Below are positions 12,032 through 23,810 of a stretch of 64,000 nucleotides of DNA, piece by piece; position 1 is the stretch's first letter; each line of letters opens with the position of its first letter. The DNA is from Sinohyriopsis cumingii (Eukaryota; Mollusca; Bivalvia; Unionida; Unionidae): contig CM068825.1 of the NCBI GenBank assembly GCA_028554795.2, positions 94,412,451 through 94,476,450 on the forward strand, in the 5' to 3' direction. The notes beneath the pieces are model-generated. The model ran no database searches, had not been told where the DNA came from, and worked only from the letters and a program-made list of their open reading frames with translations. A program made the position numbers and the translations under genes.

Positions 12032-13265
12032 TGTTATGTATATTTGATTTCATTTATATTTGATTTCATTTAATTGTTTGTTTGTTAGTTTGATTTGTTT
12101 ATACCATTACATGTTATTGTAATGTAACTTTATTTACTGGATTTGACATTTTCCAGAAATTTGTTTGATCTGACTGTTATTTTTGTAAACACTAATAATA
12201 GAAACTTTGTATCTAATGCTGACCTAATTCCTGACCTTGATTCAGAATCAGTAAGAGATGAAGTAAACAACTTTTTAATTTATTTTAATGTTATTCTTTC
12301 TTAGTAAAATCATTAATTTTAGTCAAGGCCATATGTGATGTTAGGCCTGTAAAAAGCTTCTATCTTGTTCTAGAAACATGATCATGTGACCCTCATACTG
12401 GAATCTGTTTGCATCTTAAATTAGTGTATAACTCTTCTCTTTAGAGAATTTAGTCAGTTGGGCTATAAACCATTGACACTTAAAGGTGTTTTTTGTGACC
12501 AGTTTGAGTTGAAATTCCATTTTATGGAATTATTAATTCTTTTCCCTGGAAATATTTAAGTGCTTATACAGAATTCTTGGACAAAGACATTTATTGAAAT
12601 TTTATTTGGAATTCAAAACTGGATTATTTTTTGTGGTTCAACAAGGAACTGTTGACACATCAGGACAACACTGACCATTGCATATGTCATAGTCTTCCAT
12701 CTTGGATTTTTTTATCAGGACTCTAACTCAGTTTCATTGGGACATTTTATTACTAGGACTTCTATTTTTCAATTCTTGGGATTATTCCTGGATTATTTTT
12801 GCATTTGATTCATAGAACAGTAAGTTCTTTTTCTCATTTTTACATTGTTTTCTAGGGAAATAAATTATTTGTAAAATTTTACAAAGCTTGTCATCTTCAA
12901 ACTTTCTTGTTACTGTTTAAAAGAGACCGCTCCGGTGGCCTAGTGGTTAGAGCGTCCACCTTGGATGCGGTAGGTCATGGGTTCAATCCCCGGTCGAGAT
13001 ATTCCAAAGACTTACAAAAATGGTACTAACAGCTCCCTTGGCACTCAGCATTAAGAGGTTAGATTTAGGACTGGTTGGCCTGGTGTCAGGATGTGACTGG
13101 GTGGGACATCATGCTACATGTCTGTGGCATGATTCCCAGTGCTAGACATCACTGTAAAGTGCCACATTGCAGACATCATAGCGATATGACTGAAAAATTG
13201 TTAAAGCTACATTAAAAATCCAAATCAAACACACACATGCTGTTTAAAAGAGCCTAAACATAACA
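12032..13265 (+). repeat. 3' LTR of the Gmr1-like element (interrupted by a SINE)
   Basis: A purine tract GGGGAAAG at 12024-12031 is followed by TGTTATGTATATTTG, the expected LTR start, and the region ends ...CATAACA. It aligns over its length with the solo copy at 39806-40727, sharing for example CTGGAAATATTT, ACAGAATTC and GGGAAA-AAATTATT. Without the nested SINE and its duplication it is about 907 bp. No matching 5' LTR was found left of 8040, so the element is truncated at its 5' side. Confidence 0.85.
12926..13239 (+). repeat. SINE family B inserted in the LTR
   Basis: A full SINE-B with the head GGCCTAGTGGTTAGAGCG and GGGTTCAATCCC, flanked by a perfect 13-bp duplication CTGTTTAAAAGAG at 12913-12925 and 13240-13252. 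It splits the end of the LTR and so is younger than the retroelement. Confidence 0.95.
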
Positions 13266-13297
13266 GGTTATACTGCACTTTTTTATACATCTTTCAG

Positions 13298-13387
13298 CTT
13301 GGAGCAGGTGAACAATTTGAGGGAAATCCAAGCCATGAGGAGACTTAGCCCACATGCCAATGTAATTGATCTACAGGAGATCATCTT
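13298..13387 (+). CDS. MOK: MOK kinase exon: helix C region
   Basis: This is an internal exon of the MAPK-superfamily serine/threonine kinase MOK. It is preceded by TTTCAG and followed by GTGAGT. The first base completes a codon from a missing upstream exon; 29 codons follow, then two bases (TT) of a split codon. The peptide LEQVNNLREIQAM is the helix-C signature of the MOK/MAK/ICK group, and the glutamate of LREIQ is the one that pairs with the ATP-binding lysine. It continues as RRLSPHANVIDLQEII. Exon length (90 nt) and phases fit the next exon at 37102, whose first base completes a Phe codon. The exon with the glycine loop and lysine should lie upstream but I could not find it. A retroelement LTR ends 32 nt before this exon. 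Confidence 0.93.
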
Positions 13388-14149
13388 GTGAGTAATGTTC
13401 TCATGGTATTTTTATCAGTTTCTGTCTGTTTCTTTGCTTTCCTGTCTGTATTTTGGTCTCTTCGTATGTATGTAGGTAACTATGTAGGTGGGTATTTACA
13501 TCTGTTTCATTTACTAAGTTACATGAGTTGTATTTGCAATTAGACCAATTTTGTATGATTTCATACTTGATATTATTTCAGACTTTTGTAAGAATTTAAG
13601 TGTAAAATTATACCCACTTAAGAAAATTACAAAAATGGGTGATAATATGGTACAAACCCGTATCAGATGACATCATATGACTGACATATTTTGTTATGGA
13701 TTATAAAGGAATATGACAGTTTAAGAAACATTTTTAATCTTATGAAAATATCAGAACTGAGGCATCAGTGGAGAGATTAGAAAATGTGCTTTATGAACTT
13801 TGTTAGTAATTTGTTTGCTAGTTTTGCTTTGGTGTGCCTGTTTGAAAATGACAAATTTTGCTTTGCTTCTTTAGGAGTAGTTGGCAGATTGTTCACCGTT
13901 GATTTTAATTCATACTAAAAGCACCTGGCATTAACCATACAGGGAATAGTCTGATCACTTTGTTGGTCTCTCAGATCTCCAATTTCCTAATTTAGGCTGT
14001 AGCTTGAATTTCAGTGCGCATATAGATCCTTGTTAGAACTTACTCAATTATACATATGCTCCCAGGGCATTCAATTGAAAACAAGGCTAAGCAAAGTACT
14101 TGCAGTAGTAATTACATCATCAATGGCTATCACTGCACACATCAGTAAG

Positions 14150-14328
14150 TTGTTGTTGTTGTTGTTGTTCTAGGGTTTAACGCCATTTTTCAGCACAAGA
14201 TAGGCTATACATGGCGGCCAGTATAACTGGTGGAAGAAGGACCCTGAAAAACCCAGGGAAGAACCACCGACCCACGAGAAGCTACTGGCAGGCTTTCCCA
14301 CGTATCCTCGCTAGCCGAGCCTTGGACT
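14150..14328 (-). repeat. SINE family A, 5'-truncated
   Basis: A - strand SINE-A whose tail is a (TTG)n run at 14150-14168. The tRNA-like head is missing, yet it is flanked by a 12-bp duplication CACATCAGTAAG at 14138-14149 and 14329-14340. Truncation with a duplication is the mark of incomplete reverse transcription at the target. Confidence 0.93.
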
Positions 14329-14559
14329 CACATCAGTAAGAAAACTGTGATGAGTATTGTTGTGTCCATTGTGTAATGGAAAGGCATTATGACTTCAGCT
14401 TCCAACACATCAAGAAGGAGCAGCAATGGAGTAAATGTGTTGCTGTGTCATGATGAGGGACCACAGGAATTTTTGTTGTTTGATCAAGCAGCCACCGTTT
14501 CCTTGAAAAATGTCAACATCAAACAATATTTGTGATATTTTTCATGTAACAGCAAAAAT

Positions 14560-16606
14560 CAGTTCAAGAGCAGTCAGTCTGGTTTCCTAATAACTCGTAT
14601 CTTGCTTCTATACTCATAGTGGTAAATTTAATAACTGGTATAGCAGTGTTAGGGACCAGCTTCACACTGCTAAAAGAGACCACAGGAAAGCTGAGAGGCT
14701 TTGGCTTTCCACCAGACTCACTATTCATAAGCAAATCTATGAAGCCGATAAGAAGAATGTCACAAATATAGTCCATGCAGCGAAATCAGCCCACTACACT
14801 ACTAAGATCATGGAAAGTTCCAGCTGCAAAGAGCTCTTCGAGATTATTAACAAGCTAATGTCAAGGAACCTGTCTCTATGGATTTCGTACATACAATCCT
14901 GATGAAGAGTGCACCAAAGGCATGTGAACTTGATCCAATTCCAACATCACTGCTGCTTGAGTGCTTAGATCCAGTATTGCCTTCATTAACTGATGTTATT
15001 AATACCTCTCTCTCTCATCCGGGGAATTCCCATCATTTTTCAAAACTGCCATTGTAAAGCCTCTGCTGAAGAAACCAACACTAGACCATAACGATTTAAA
15101 GAACTACCACCCAGTTTCTAATCTCCCATTCATATCAAAAATCTTAGAAAAGGTTGTCTATCCCAGCTTGTATCTCATCTAAATTCAAACAGTCTTTTTA
15201 GCAATGTACAATCTGCATATCGCCCTTGCCACAGTACTGAAACTACTCTTCTAAAAGTAGTTAATGACATTCTCTCTGCGTTGGATAGCGGAAAGATTAC
15301 AGTCCTCACCCTCCTTGATTTATCTGCAGCATTTGACACAATAGACCATAATATATTACTTCACCATCTCCAGCATGTATTTGGCATACAGCCTTACTGT
15401 GGTTCAAGTCCTACTTGGTCAACAGGACACAAATTGTGTCTGCAAATCGAATACACTCAAGCCCAGTTGATCTATGTTGTGGTGTTCCACAGGGGTCTGT
15501 TCTTGGACTTGTTCTCTTCATTCTATACACTCAGCCGCTCTCAAGTGTCATAGATCATCATCCAGTGTCGCACCAATTGTACGCTGATGACACCCAAATA
15601 TACAAATCTAGCCACCCAACTGAAGTTGATGCTACCATCCAAGGAGTAGAGAGGTGCATTTCTGATGTGAAATCATGGATGACATGTAACAAGCTGCAGA
15701 TGAATGATGATAAAACTGATGCCATTCTGATCACAACACAAGGACTTTCTCATTCACATACTTTACCTCAAACAATAAATATCAGCAACACCAACATTAA
15801 ATTCACACAATCAGTATGAAACCTAGGTATTAATCTGGACAGTACTCTCACATTGCACCAACATGTCATGAACATATGCAAGGCTGAATATCTTGAGCTG
15901 AGACGCATCAGCTCAATTTGCAAATATCTTTCAGTTGATGCCACTAAAACACTTGCGTGTTCATCAGTACTTTCAAGACTGGACTATTGTAACTCAGTTC
16001 TGTCTGGTTCATCTCAATATCTGCTCCAGAAACTTCAAAAAGTTCAAAACACAGCCGCTCAGATCATACTTAGAGTACCACAATCAGAGGACACCTCCCC
16101 GCTGCTCTGTACCCTACACTGGTTATCCATTTGATCCAGAATCAAACACAAAATTTGTTCTCTGTGCTGCGCTTCACTGTCAGACTCTAGTCCAACATAC
16201 CTATCCGACCTCACCCATGTGTACACACCAGCAAGATACTTACGCTCCTCTTTTGACAATCGTATACTCATTATTCCCACTATGAAAACAAAGTCATACG
16301 GACAGCGTTCTTTTGCATACCAGGGCCCAGGAACTTGGAATGAATTGCCCACTGAACTTAGACACAAAGACACAGTGATCACATTCAAGAGGGCTCTCAA
16401 AACTCACTTATTTCGACTTCAAGAACAAACTTAAAGACCTAATAATGTTTCCTACCTTAAATATTCTCAGCATGTTTTTTTAATGTTTTCTAATTTCATG
16501 GTGTTTGTTTTTGTAATCAAATCATTATATGTTTTTTATCTTATAGGTGTTGTCTAATGTTGTAAAGCGCTTAGAGCTTCTAAAGATTAGGCGCTATACA
16601 AAGTCG

Positions 16607-16636
<30 letters not shown>
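14560..16636 (+). pseudogene. L2/CR1-like LINE remnant (reverse transcriptase)
   Basis: A decayed non-LTR retrotransposon read through several frames. About 14640-14880 carries the linker before RT (KRDHRKAERLW...). About 14890-15180 carries KACELDPIPTSLLLECL. 15281 onward carries LTLLDLSAAFDTIDHNILLH. 15415-15819 carries CGVPQGSVLGLVLFILYTQP and the catalytic YADD within HQLYADDTQIY. 15853-16434 carries the C-terminal SRLDYCNSVLSG and FAYQGPGTWNELPTELR. The 3' UTR (AAAGCGCTTAGAG ... GGCGCTATACAAAG) ends in (ATT)n at about 16609-16636, typical of L2/CR1-related LINEs. Frameshifts and stops show it is dead. The exact clade is inferred. Confidence 0.88.
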
Positions 16637-16637
<1 letters not shown>

Positions 16638-16830
16638 CTCACCGCTGTCTGCATAGGTTCAAGTCTCAGGCTCGGTTAATGCTGGTACGTGAGAAAGCTT
16701 GTCAGTAGCTTCTCGTGGGTTGGTGGTTCTTCCCTGGGTTTTCCAGGATTCTTCCACCAGTTATACTGGCTGCCATGTATAGCCTATCTTGTGCTGAAAA
16801 ATGGCATTAAACCCTACAACAACAACAGCA
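16637..16830 (+). repeat. SINE family A, 5'-truncated, abutting the LINE tail
   Basis: Begins inside the SINE-A head (TCTCACCGCTGTCTGC, B box GGTTCAAGTCTC) directly after the LINE (ATT)n tail and ends GCTGAAAAATGGCATTAAA with an ACAACA tail. The body is well kept. A short (AGT)n tract follows at 16865-16885. Confidence 0.88.
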
Positions 16831-17065
16831 CTTTTCCAAGTTGCCTGATGATAATAATAATATCAGTAGTAGTAGTAGTAGTAGTTATCCTCATTTTAGC
16901 ATAATTACTGAAGGCAGCATATTTAGTACAAGTTCATCATTGTAAACTAATATTTTGTAGCACACTTGCATTTGAAGGTTAATAAAATATAAACAGTACC
17001 AGTGTCAAGAACATTAACTGCCCATACAGAGCTTTCAAATAAGGATATATGATAAATGGCTTGAG

Positions 17066-17130
17066 TAAGTATTCAAACCCACACCATTTCAGTTGCATGT
17101 CTGGCATGCTAACCACTTAGCTACTGCAGT
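17066..17130 (-). repeat. tRNA-like remnant
   Basis: Read on the - strand it shows TAGCTAAGTGGTTAGCATGCC (A-box-like) and GGGTTTGAATAC (B-box-like) at tRNA spacing. It is too diverged to be a tRNA gene and is probably the head of another tRNA-derived SINE. Confidence 0.4.
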
Positions 17131-20100
17131 TATTATAGTGAATGAATATATATGTTGCTGTAGTATTTAAAACCATGAAGCACTTTCTCAGAATTACTGC
17201 AGGTACCTTTGACCAAAGTTTCTATGAATGCAGAGGAAATGTCGGCAAACAGCACAGGTTACCTAGTTTTCCTTGTTCTTATGATACATGAATATTAATG
17301 TTGATCTTTGTAAGAATGGTCTGCTGAGACCAAAGTTGTAGTCTTTGTGTATCTTCTGATTAGAGTGTGATGTACACCAAAACTGGGTAACAGTAACTGT
17401 GACCTACTTTCTACATTGCTTAGAAATGTTGTCCAGGTTATGATTCCATTATGTTATTCAGCTGTTTCTGTCTAGCTGTGCTTTTTTTAATGATAGTGTG
17501 GTGCTCTCTAAAGCTTAGTCACTATTTTGCAGGATTGATTTGAGATTGCTTGAAATAATTGTTCACATCTTAGCAAAAGGAATATGTTTTGAGCTCCTGC
17601 TAACATATAATACCCATAGTCAGTATGATCTAGATGCCTTGATATCTTTAAAAACTGATATACTGGGCTTGAAAGACAAATTCATATACACAGCCAGCAT
17701 TGGCATCAGAGTCTGTCTTTATTACCAGGACACAGATTTACAGAGTGGGATTTAATGGTCATGTGCAGGGATATTTATTTTAAGACACTTTATAATTAAG
17801 GTATGGGTATTTGTCATTTCTGAGGGACATGAACGGTGGGCAAATGTCTCCTGAAAACACTCATGATATACCATTGTGAGCAGATTTCTTTTTTATAGCT
17901 TTATACATTGCCATATGATCCTTGAAAATCTGCATCACATTATGACAAAAATGTCATCATTTTCTTTAAACAAAACTGAGATTCTAATGTTGATTGCTAA
18001 TTTATATGGTAGATTGTATTCTTTTCTTTTTCATTGTGTTTTGGGACTTTTTTTAAGCACAAATCATAATCACATACATGTGACAGATCCAGGTTCTCAG
18101 ACCAGTAGATTTTGAGCAGTAGATTGGCTTCTGAACAAGTAGATTTTGTTATCAGCATACATTTTATGTTCTTCAAGGAAATTGAGAACTAAATAAGTGC
18201 ATTTTTGCCATAATATGTATTCTTTTCATTTTATAATAAAACAGTCAGTTTTAATCATAAATTGGATTTAGGTTCTGATGTTACGATAACTAATATGAGT
18301 CGTTATATCATATTATATTCCTTCAAAAGATTACTGTCTGGTCACCACTGATGACATTCAATGTGGATATTAAACTTCATACATAACAGGTTGTCAGTAG
18401 TTTTCTGGTCCAGATTTCCCTCTGAATCACTTCATATTTTGCAAAGAATGGGGATGTCCTCTCTGTAGCAGCACGGGAATGTTGTAACGAGAGGACAACA
18501 ATGCTCAGCCTGCAAAGAAATTTTAACTAAATTTTCCTGTTGCTGGGTTTGTACAGTTGTTGAATGCTCCCAGATAATCCTCTAAATCATGTTCACTCCA
18601 TGGAGGAAATTACTGACTTGGACTTAAAATGTATTCCTGACTGTCTCATCCTTAAGGACTTTGTCATCATGGTTCAGATTCAAAAACTCTTTTGGTAGGT
18701 TTCACCACTGTAAATTAAAATTAAAATAAAGATTAATTTAGACTTTAAATTAACAGTGAAAAATGCATGATGTATTTATGCTTTTTTCAATAATTTATCC
18801 CCAATTTATTTATGCCTTTATGAATAAAATTAATTAAATATCTTGGAATATACTGCTAACTGATATATTTTATCTAGGGATTCAACTGAATTTACATGCA
18901 TGAAATACAAAATGTGCACATACTCACCATGCCAACTCAGGACCTTTACCACTTGCCTGCACACACTCAATACTCTGATATCCATGCACTTTTGAACTGC
19001 AATATTTCTTAGCAAGTGGTTTCTTAGCATTGTGAGAAAGCACACGTTTTGGCATTTTGCATGAATTGAAAATAAAAATGCAAGAACTGCTCTTAAATAT
19101 TCCTCTTAAAACAGCTTGAACAATACAGTAACAATTAAACATGACAACAAATCTAAATACTTGGTGTGTCTGCAGAAATAATTCATTTTGGTTGCTCTCT
19201 CCATATTATCTCTCTTCCAGCAATGGTCAGCTGATTTTCATCAAAGGCTCAAAAGACATTATGCCACTTTTTTTACACCTTTATTAATTATAACACCTCA
19301 AGAGACATCCCTTGTTTGGCATTAAACTCTACATATTCCAGCAATAAGGTAATCAACTGACAATGTTGATTGTTCTTTAACAGCTGATCAGCCATGCATC
19401 ATTGCACTGGTCATTGTACTGGTGGGACAGTTCTGGTCCTCAGTAGACTGGTTTTGGCTGGTTTCTCTAATGTGTTGATCGCATACTTAAAAATATCATG
19501 TTTGGGTTTTTAATTTAAACTTGTTGTAAAAAATCTTGAAATTTTCAAAAATGGTAGATTTCAACTATAAAACAGTATGTGTAGTAGACAGCCTTTAAAA
19601 TTGTATTTTTTGGCCTGTTGCAAGTACAATCTCATGTATGCAATCAATTGTAATATTGAGACAAGTGTAACAAAATGTAGAAGAAACTGATTGCAGTAGA
19701 TCATGAGGACATTCAAATATTGCTTGTTGATATGTATGGACTCTGTATTCTTTTCTTTCTGATCATGTTTTGAGACATTCTTTAGCACAAATCATAATCA
19801 TTTGTAATATTGGGATGGGTTTTGATAAATATAGAAAAAGCACAGGAAGGAAGGCCACCCAAAACAACAGCTTGCAAGTGGCCCTGCTATTTGGGACTTT
19901 AGTAGTCTGAAAAAGTTGGAATAACAATAAGAAATAAAAAAATTCATGTCATTTTTCATTACTTTTATTTCAAAATTGTATTTATTCTTTTTATTGTTTT
20001 ATAGCCTTGTATGAATTCACAATCTTGAACTGTGACAAATATGATCAGAATATGAGACAGTAATGTGAATTACACTTAGACCATGAAATTACTGAAATCA

Positions 20101-20760
20101 GCATTGAACTCAGATGACATGCAATATTTGTTTGCATTATTGTTTATTTATATTCATTTGATGAATTATTTTGCTACACCGTTTCAAAGTATCCTTGCAA
20201 CAAACTAAACTTTAATAGATCTTAGCATTGAGTAAACTATTATACAGAATGTAAAACTTATTACAAGAGACCATGAGAAAATATTTGTTGAAGAAAGGGA
20301 TTATATTGTGCACTTGTGAACTTTAATATTAATTCAGCAAAACATTTTTATTTTCAGAAAAGATTAAAATATATGAGATATATTTACTCATACCCTAAGG
20401 AACCTTACAATGATACATGCTATCAGTATATTGAAATTGCCCTCCAGATGGTATTCCAGGTGCAGTGGTGTAAATAGGTGTAACCTGCAACTCAAGTGAA
20501 TGTTAGAACATCAGTTTATTGTTAGATTTGAGATTTTATTTTGTTTTAATGCATATAGATAAGTTTGCTTTATTTTTCCCATCAGAGATTCATGGTTTTT
20601 CCTGTTGTGCTATTTTACCTCTACTAGTCATAGACCAGAAGAGCTTATTGGATTGCATGTTGTCAATCATGTCACCCATCTACCTGTTAGCACACGTTTA
20701 TTGTCACTACTCTTTATGAACTACTTGAAGAATTGCCATGAAGCTTTTTATATACATTCA
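17131..20760. other. Intronic DNA, nothing recognised
   Basis: About 3.6 kb of AT-rich MOK intron sequence with no exon, RNA gene or named repeat. The short ORFs have no recognisable domains. Confidence 0.5.
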
Positions 20761-21757
20761 TCCCAAGATGTAGTTGGTCCTAAAGGAGATGGTGTTGTTC
20801 AGAAAGCCAGTATGGCCACCACAATAGCGATCTTGAAAATCTTGTTATTGCTAGTCTTCATGAATGGATGGTTATATCTATATGGAGTATTCACCAAATG
20901 ACTTCTTATGATGTCTGATTGACCCTAAATGAAAATAGTGCTGATCTGACATCCAATATAGGCACCACATCAGTCATCTTGAAAATCTTGCTATTGCTAC
21001 TTCTGAACAAAGAGTCATATTGGTATGTGATTCTCACCAGAAGACTTCTTATAATGTTTTGTAAGTCTTAAATGAGATTGGTTTTGCTTGGACATCCAAG
21101 TATTGCCACTATAGAGTCCATCTTGAAAATTTTGTTATAGCTATTCTTCCAGAATGGGTAGTTATATCAGCATGGTGGTTTCACTTGAAGACATCTTATG
21201 CTAGCTAGTTGTTCCTGCACTAAAATGATGTCTGATGCTGAATGTAGCTGCCGTGGCAGCCATCCTGAAAACTTGCTACTTTTTTGCTAAAACAGATAGT
21301 CATGTATTTTCACCAAAAGACTTAAGAAGATATCTAGCCTATCCTGAATGCAAATGATTCTGCTTGAACATCCAGTACGCCCATCACAGTAGCCATGCTG
21401 AAAATAATTCTGTAGTTGTTGCTTCTCTTGAATGGATGGTCACGTCAGCATGGGGTTTTCACTAAAAGACTTTTTGTGCTGCCAGCTTGGTCCTAAATGA
21501 AAATAGTGCTGATCTGATAATAAATATGGCCATTCTGGCTGCCATCTTGAAAATTTAGTTTACTCTACTCCTGAATGGAAAGACATATTGGCTTGGAGTT
21601 TCATCAGAAGACATCTCATAATGATATCCATTTGGTCATAAATGAAAATAATTCTGCCTGGACATCCAGTATGTCCATCACATTGACCATCTTGTAAATC
21701 TTGTTATAGCGACTTCATCTGAATAGATGGACATATCAGCATGGGGTTTTCACTTAA

Positions 21758-22544
21758 CCCTTTACCTCATGCAAGCGTCTTTAGATGCCTCTACTCCATT
21801 CACATGGAAGCGCCTTTTGATGCCTCTACTCCATTCACATGGAAGCGCCTTTTGATGCCTGCTGTAAACATCAGCCATTTTGAGCCGGTTGTCGTAGCAC
21901 CACCTTCGGGGAAAACCCCCTATTAGATACTACATTCATTTCTGCAAATGACAATTACAGCAGATCACGTGGTCACTGTTTATGTACTGGTCGATATCTG
22001 CTATTTAAAGTAACAGGGTCGCAATCTCCACTCTCCAAAATGGCGGTCAGGGATTTCATTCAGTACTTACGAAGTTTTCACGATTAGAATCACAACATGA
22101 AAGATTCAATAACTTAGGTAAAGGCTCTGATATTGATGTAAGTAGCAATTAGTTTTTATAAGTTATCAAATTCAGATGACTTAGTGATGTAGACGCAGAC
22201 GAAAAACTTGTAAATTTCGAGTATGAGAAATGGCAGCTACGGTTGGTCATGCGGCCTCACTGACATGACATTGAACGAGTTCTCTCAAGATTTTAAAGCA
22301 CATAAAAAATTCTTCCGTTAAAAATAATTACACAGCTATAACAATTGGACTTTACTCTTAAATTTTTTCACACATAATGGATGTGTACCAAAAATGTAAA
22401 ATGGTTAAAATTGCTGTTAAACATAACATACACTACATTGCTTAACAGTTAACAGGCAGGCTTATGCATATGAAGTTGAATAGGTAACAGGTGTTCTATT
22501 TATACCATGCTGCACTTTGTAACTATGCTCTATGAGGTAAAAGG
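21758..22544. mobile_element. piggyBac-type non-autonomous element (TTAA duplication)
   Basis: The 787-bp insert begins CCCTTTACCTCATGCAAG and ends ...TATGAGGTAAAAGG, giving imperfect terminal inverted repeats of about 14 bp. It is flanked by TTAA at 21754-21757 and 22545-22548. The host repeat resumes exactly (GGGTTTTCACTTAA / AGACTTCTTATG), confirming the borders. CC(C/T)T ends plus TTAA targets are the hallmark of the piggyBac superfamily. It carries no transposase, only a tandem 35-bp duplication near 21785-21855. Confidence 0.88.
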
Positions 22545-22800
22545 TTAAAGACTTCTTATGATATCTAGTTGATCCTGAATGAAAATGGTACTGATCTGAC
22601 ATCCATTATGGCCTCCACAGCAGCCATCTTGAAATTCTTTTTTTTTTTTTATACATATTTTCAATGAAAAATCATATCAGCATGGGATTTTCAACAGAAG
22701 AGTTCTTATGGTGTGAAGTTGGTCTTGAGCAAAAATTGTGCCAGTCTGATATCCAGTATGGCCACCACAATGATCATCTTGAAAATCTTGTTATTGCTAT

Positions 22801-23810
22801 GTGGGCGCTCACCAATTAATATGTACTTTTGAGAGACTGACGTATGTAAGGTGAAGTAGTTCGCATTTAAAACATGCACAATGGAGAGAATGTTGGCATA
22901 CCTCTATTCTACATTAATGTAATGTAGATGATATTTCTTTCGGATATTGTACTTTTGGAAATTTTACATGATTTAAGCACACTGCTTCTTAAAATGACTG
23001 CTCCCTTGTGTTAAAAAATCAGCCTGAATTAGTCTAAAGTACACTATACATAGCAGCTATTAAAATAGGGAAAATGAATTTTGCCAGACTAGACAATACC
23101 AGCTTCTGAAAGTGCAATGAATGAATTACCAAATATATAAAATGTAAAACAAATGTTATCGCTTCTTTTTTATACAATTTACCTCTAAAGTTCAGGAAGT
23201 GAAAATGACCAAGTAGAGCTAGCACTTTTTTGAAAGGTGCACATCTGAAGTAAGGCCAAGCAAAATACTCTATAACTCTTGTTTAGACCTTTTCACTATT
23301 CTGACCGGTGGCCTAGTGGTTAGAGCGTCCGCCTCGGATGCGGGAGGTTGTGGGTTCGATCCCTGGCCGAGTCATACCAAAGACTTACAAAAATGGTACT
23401 AACAGCTGCCTTGCTTGGCGCTCAGCATTAAGAGGTTAGTGTTAGGACTGGTCGGCCCGGTGTCAGGATAATGTGACTGGGTGGGACATCATGCTACATG
23501 TCTGCGACATGATGCCCCAGTGCTAGACATCACTATAAACTGCCACATTGCAGACATCGTAGCGATATGACTGAAAAATTGTTAAAGCTACGTTAAAAAT
23601 CAAAATCACATCACATCACATCACATCTATAACCCATAGTACACCCATCAATCATACACCAAAATAAAGGGAATTAAAGGTTCTTTGCATTATACCTAAG
23701 ATATACAAGGTCTTTTTTAAATAGCCAGTATAACCAGTGAGGAAAGCCGGGGAAATTCTTTTTCTTTAAAATCCTAACTCTATGCAAAATACGAAACTGT
23801 AGAGCGCCAC
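22801..23810. mobile_element. Short-TIR DNA element with nested SINE
   Basis: An insertion in the 145-bp repeat, starting GTGGGCGCTCACC and ending GTAGAGCGCCAC. The ends are imperfect inverted repeats of about 10 bp, and CTAT occurs on both sides (22797-22800 and 23811-23814). It contains a SINE-B at about 23304-23628. No transposase is visible, so it is a non-autonomous element of uncertain superfamily. Confidence 0.65.
23304..23628 (+). repeat. SINE family B, full length
   Basis: The best-preserved head of the family: GGCCTAGTGGTTAGAGCG, an anticodon-arm-like CCGCCTCGGATGCGG, and GGGTTCGATCCC. The body continues to a (CACAT)n tail. The seven-base loop CTCGGAT would present CGG, so a tRNA-Pro-like origin is possible. 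Confidence 0.93.

Noticed and set aside
16059..16400. 113-codon - strand ORF
   Set aside because: It is antisense to the conserved C-terminal reverse-transcriptase region of the LINE.
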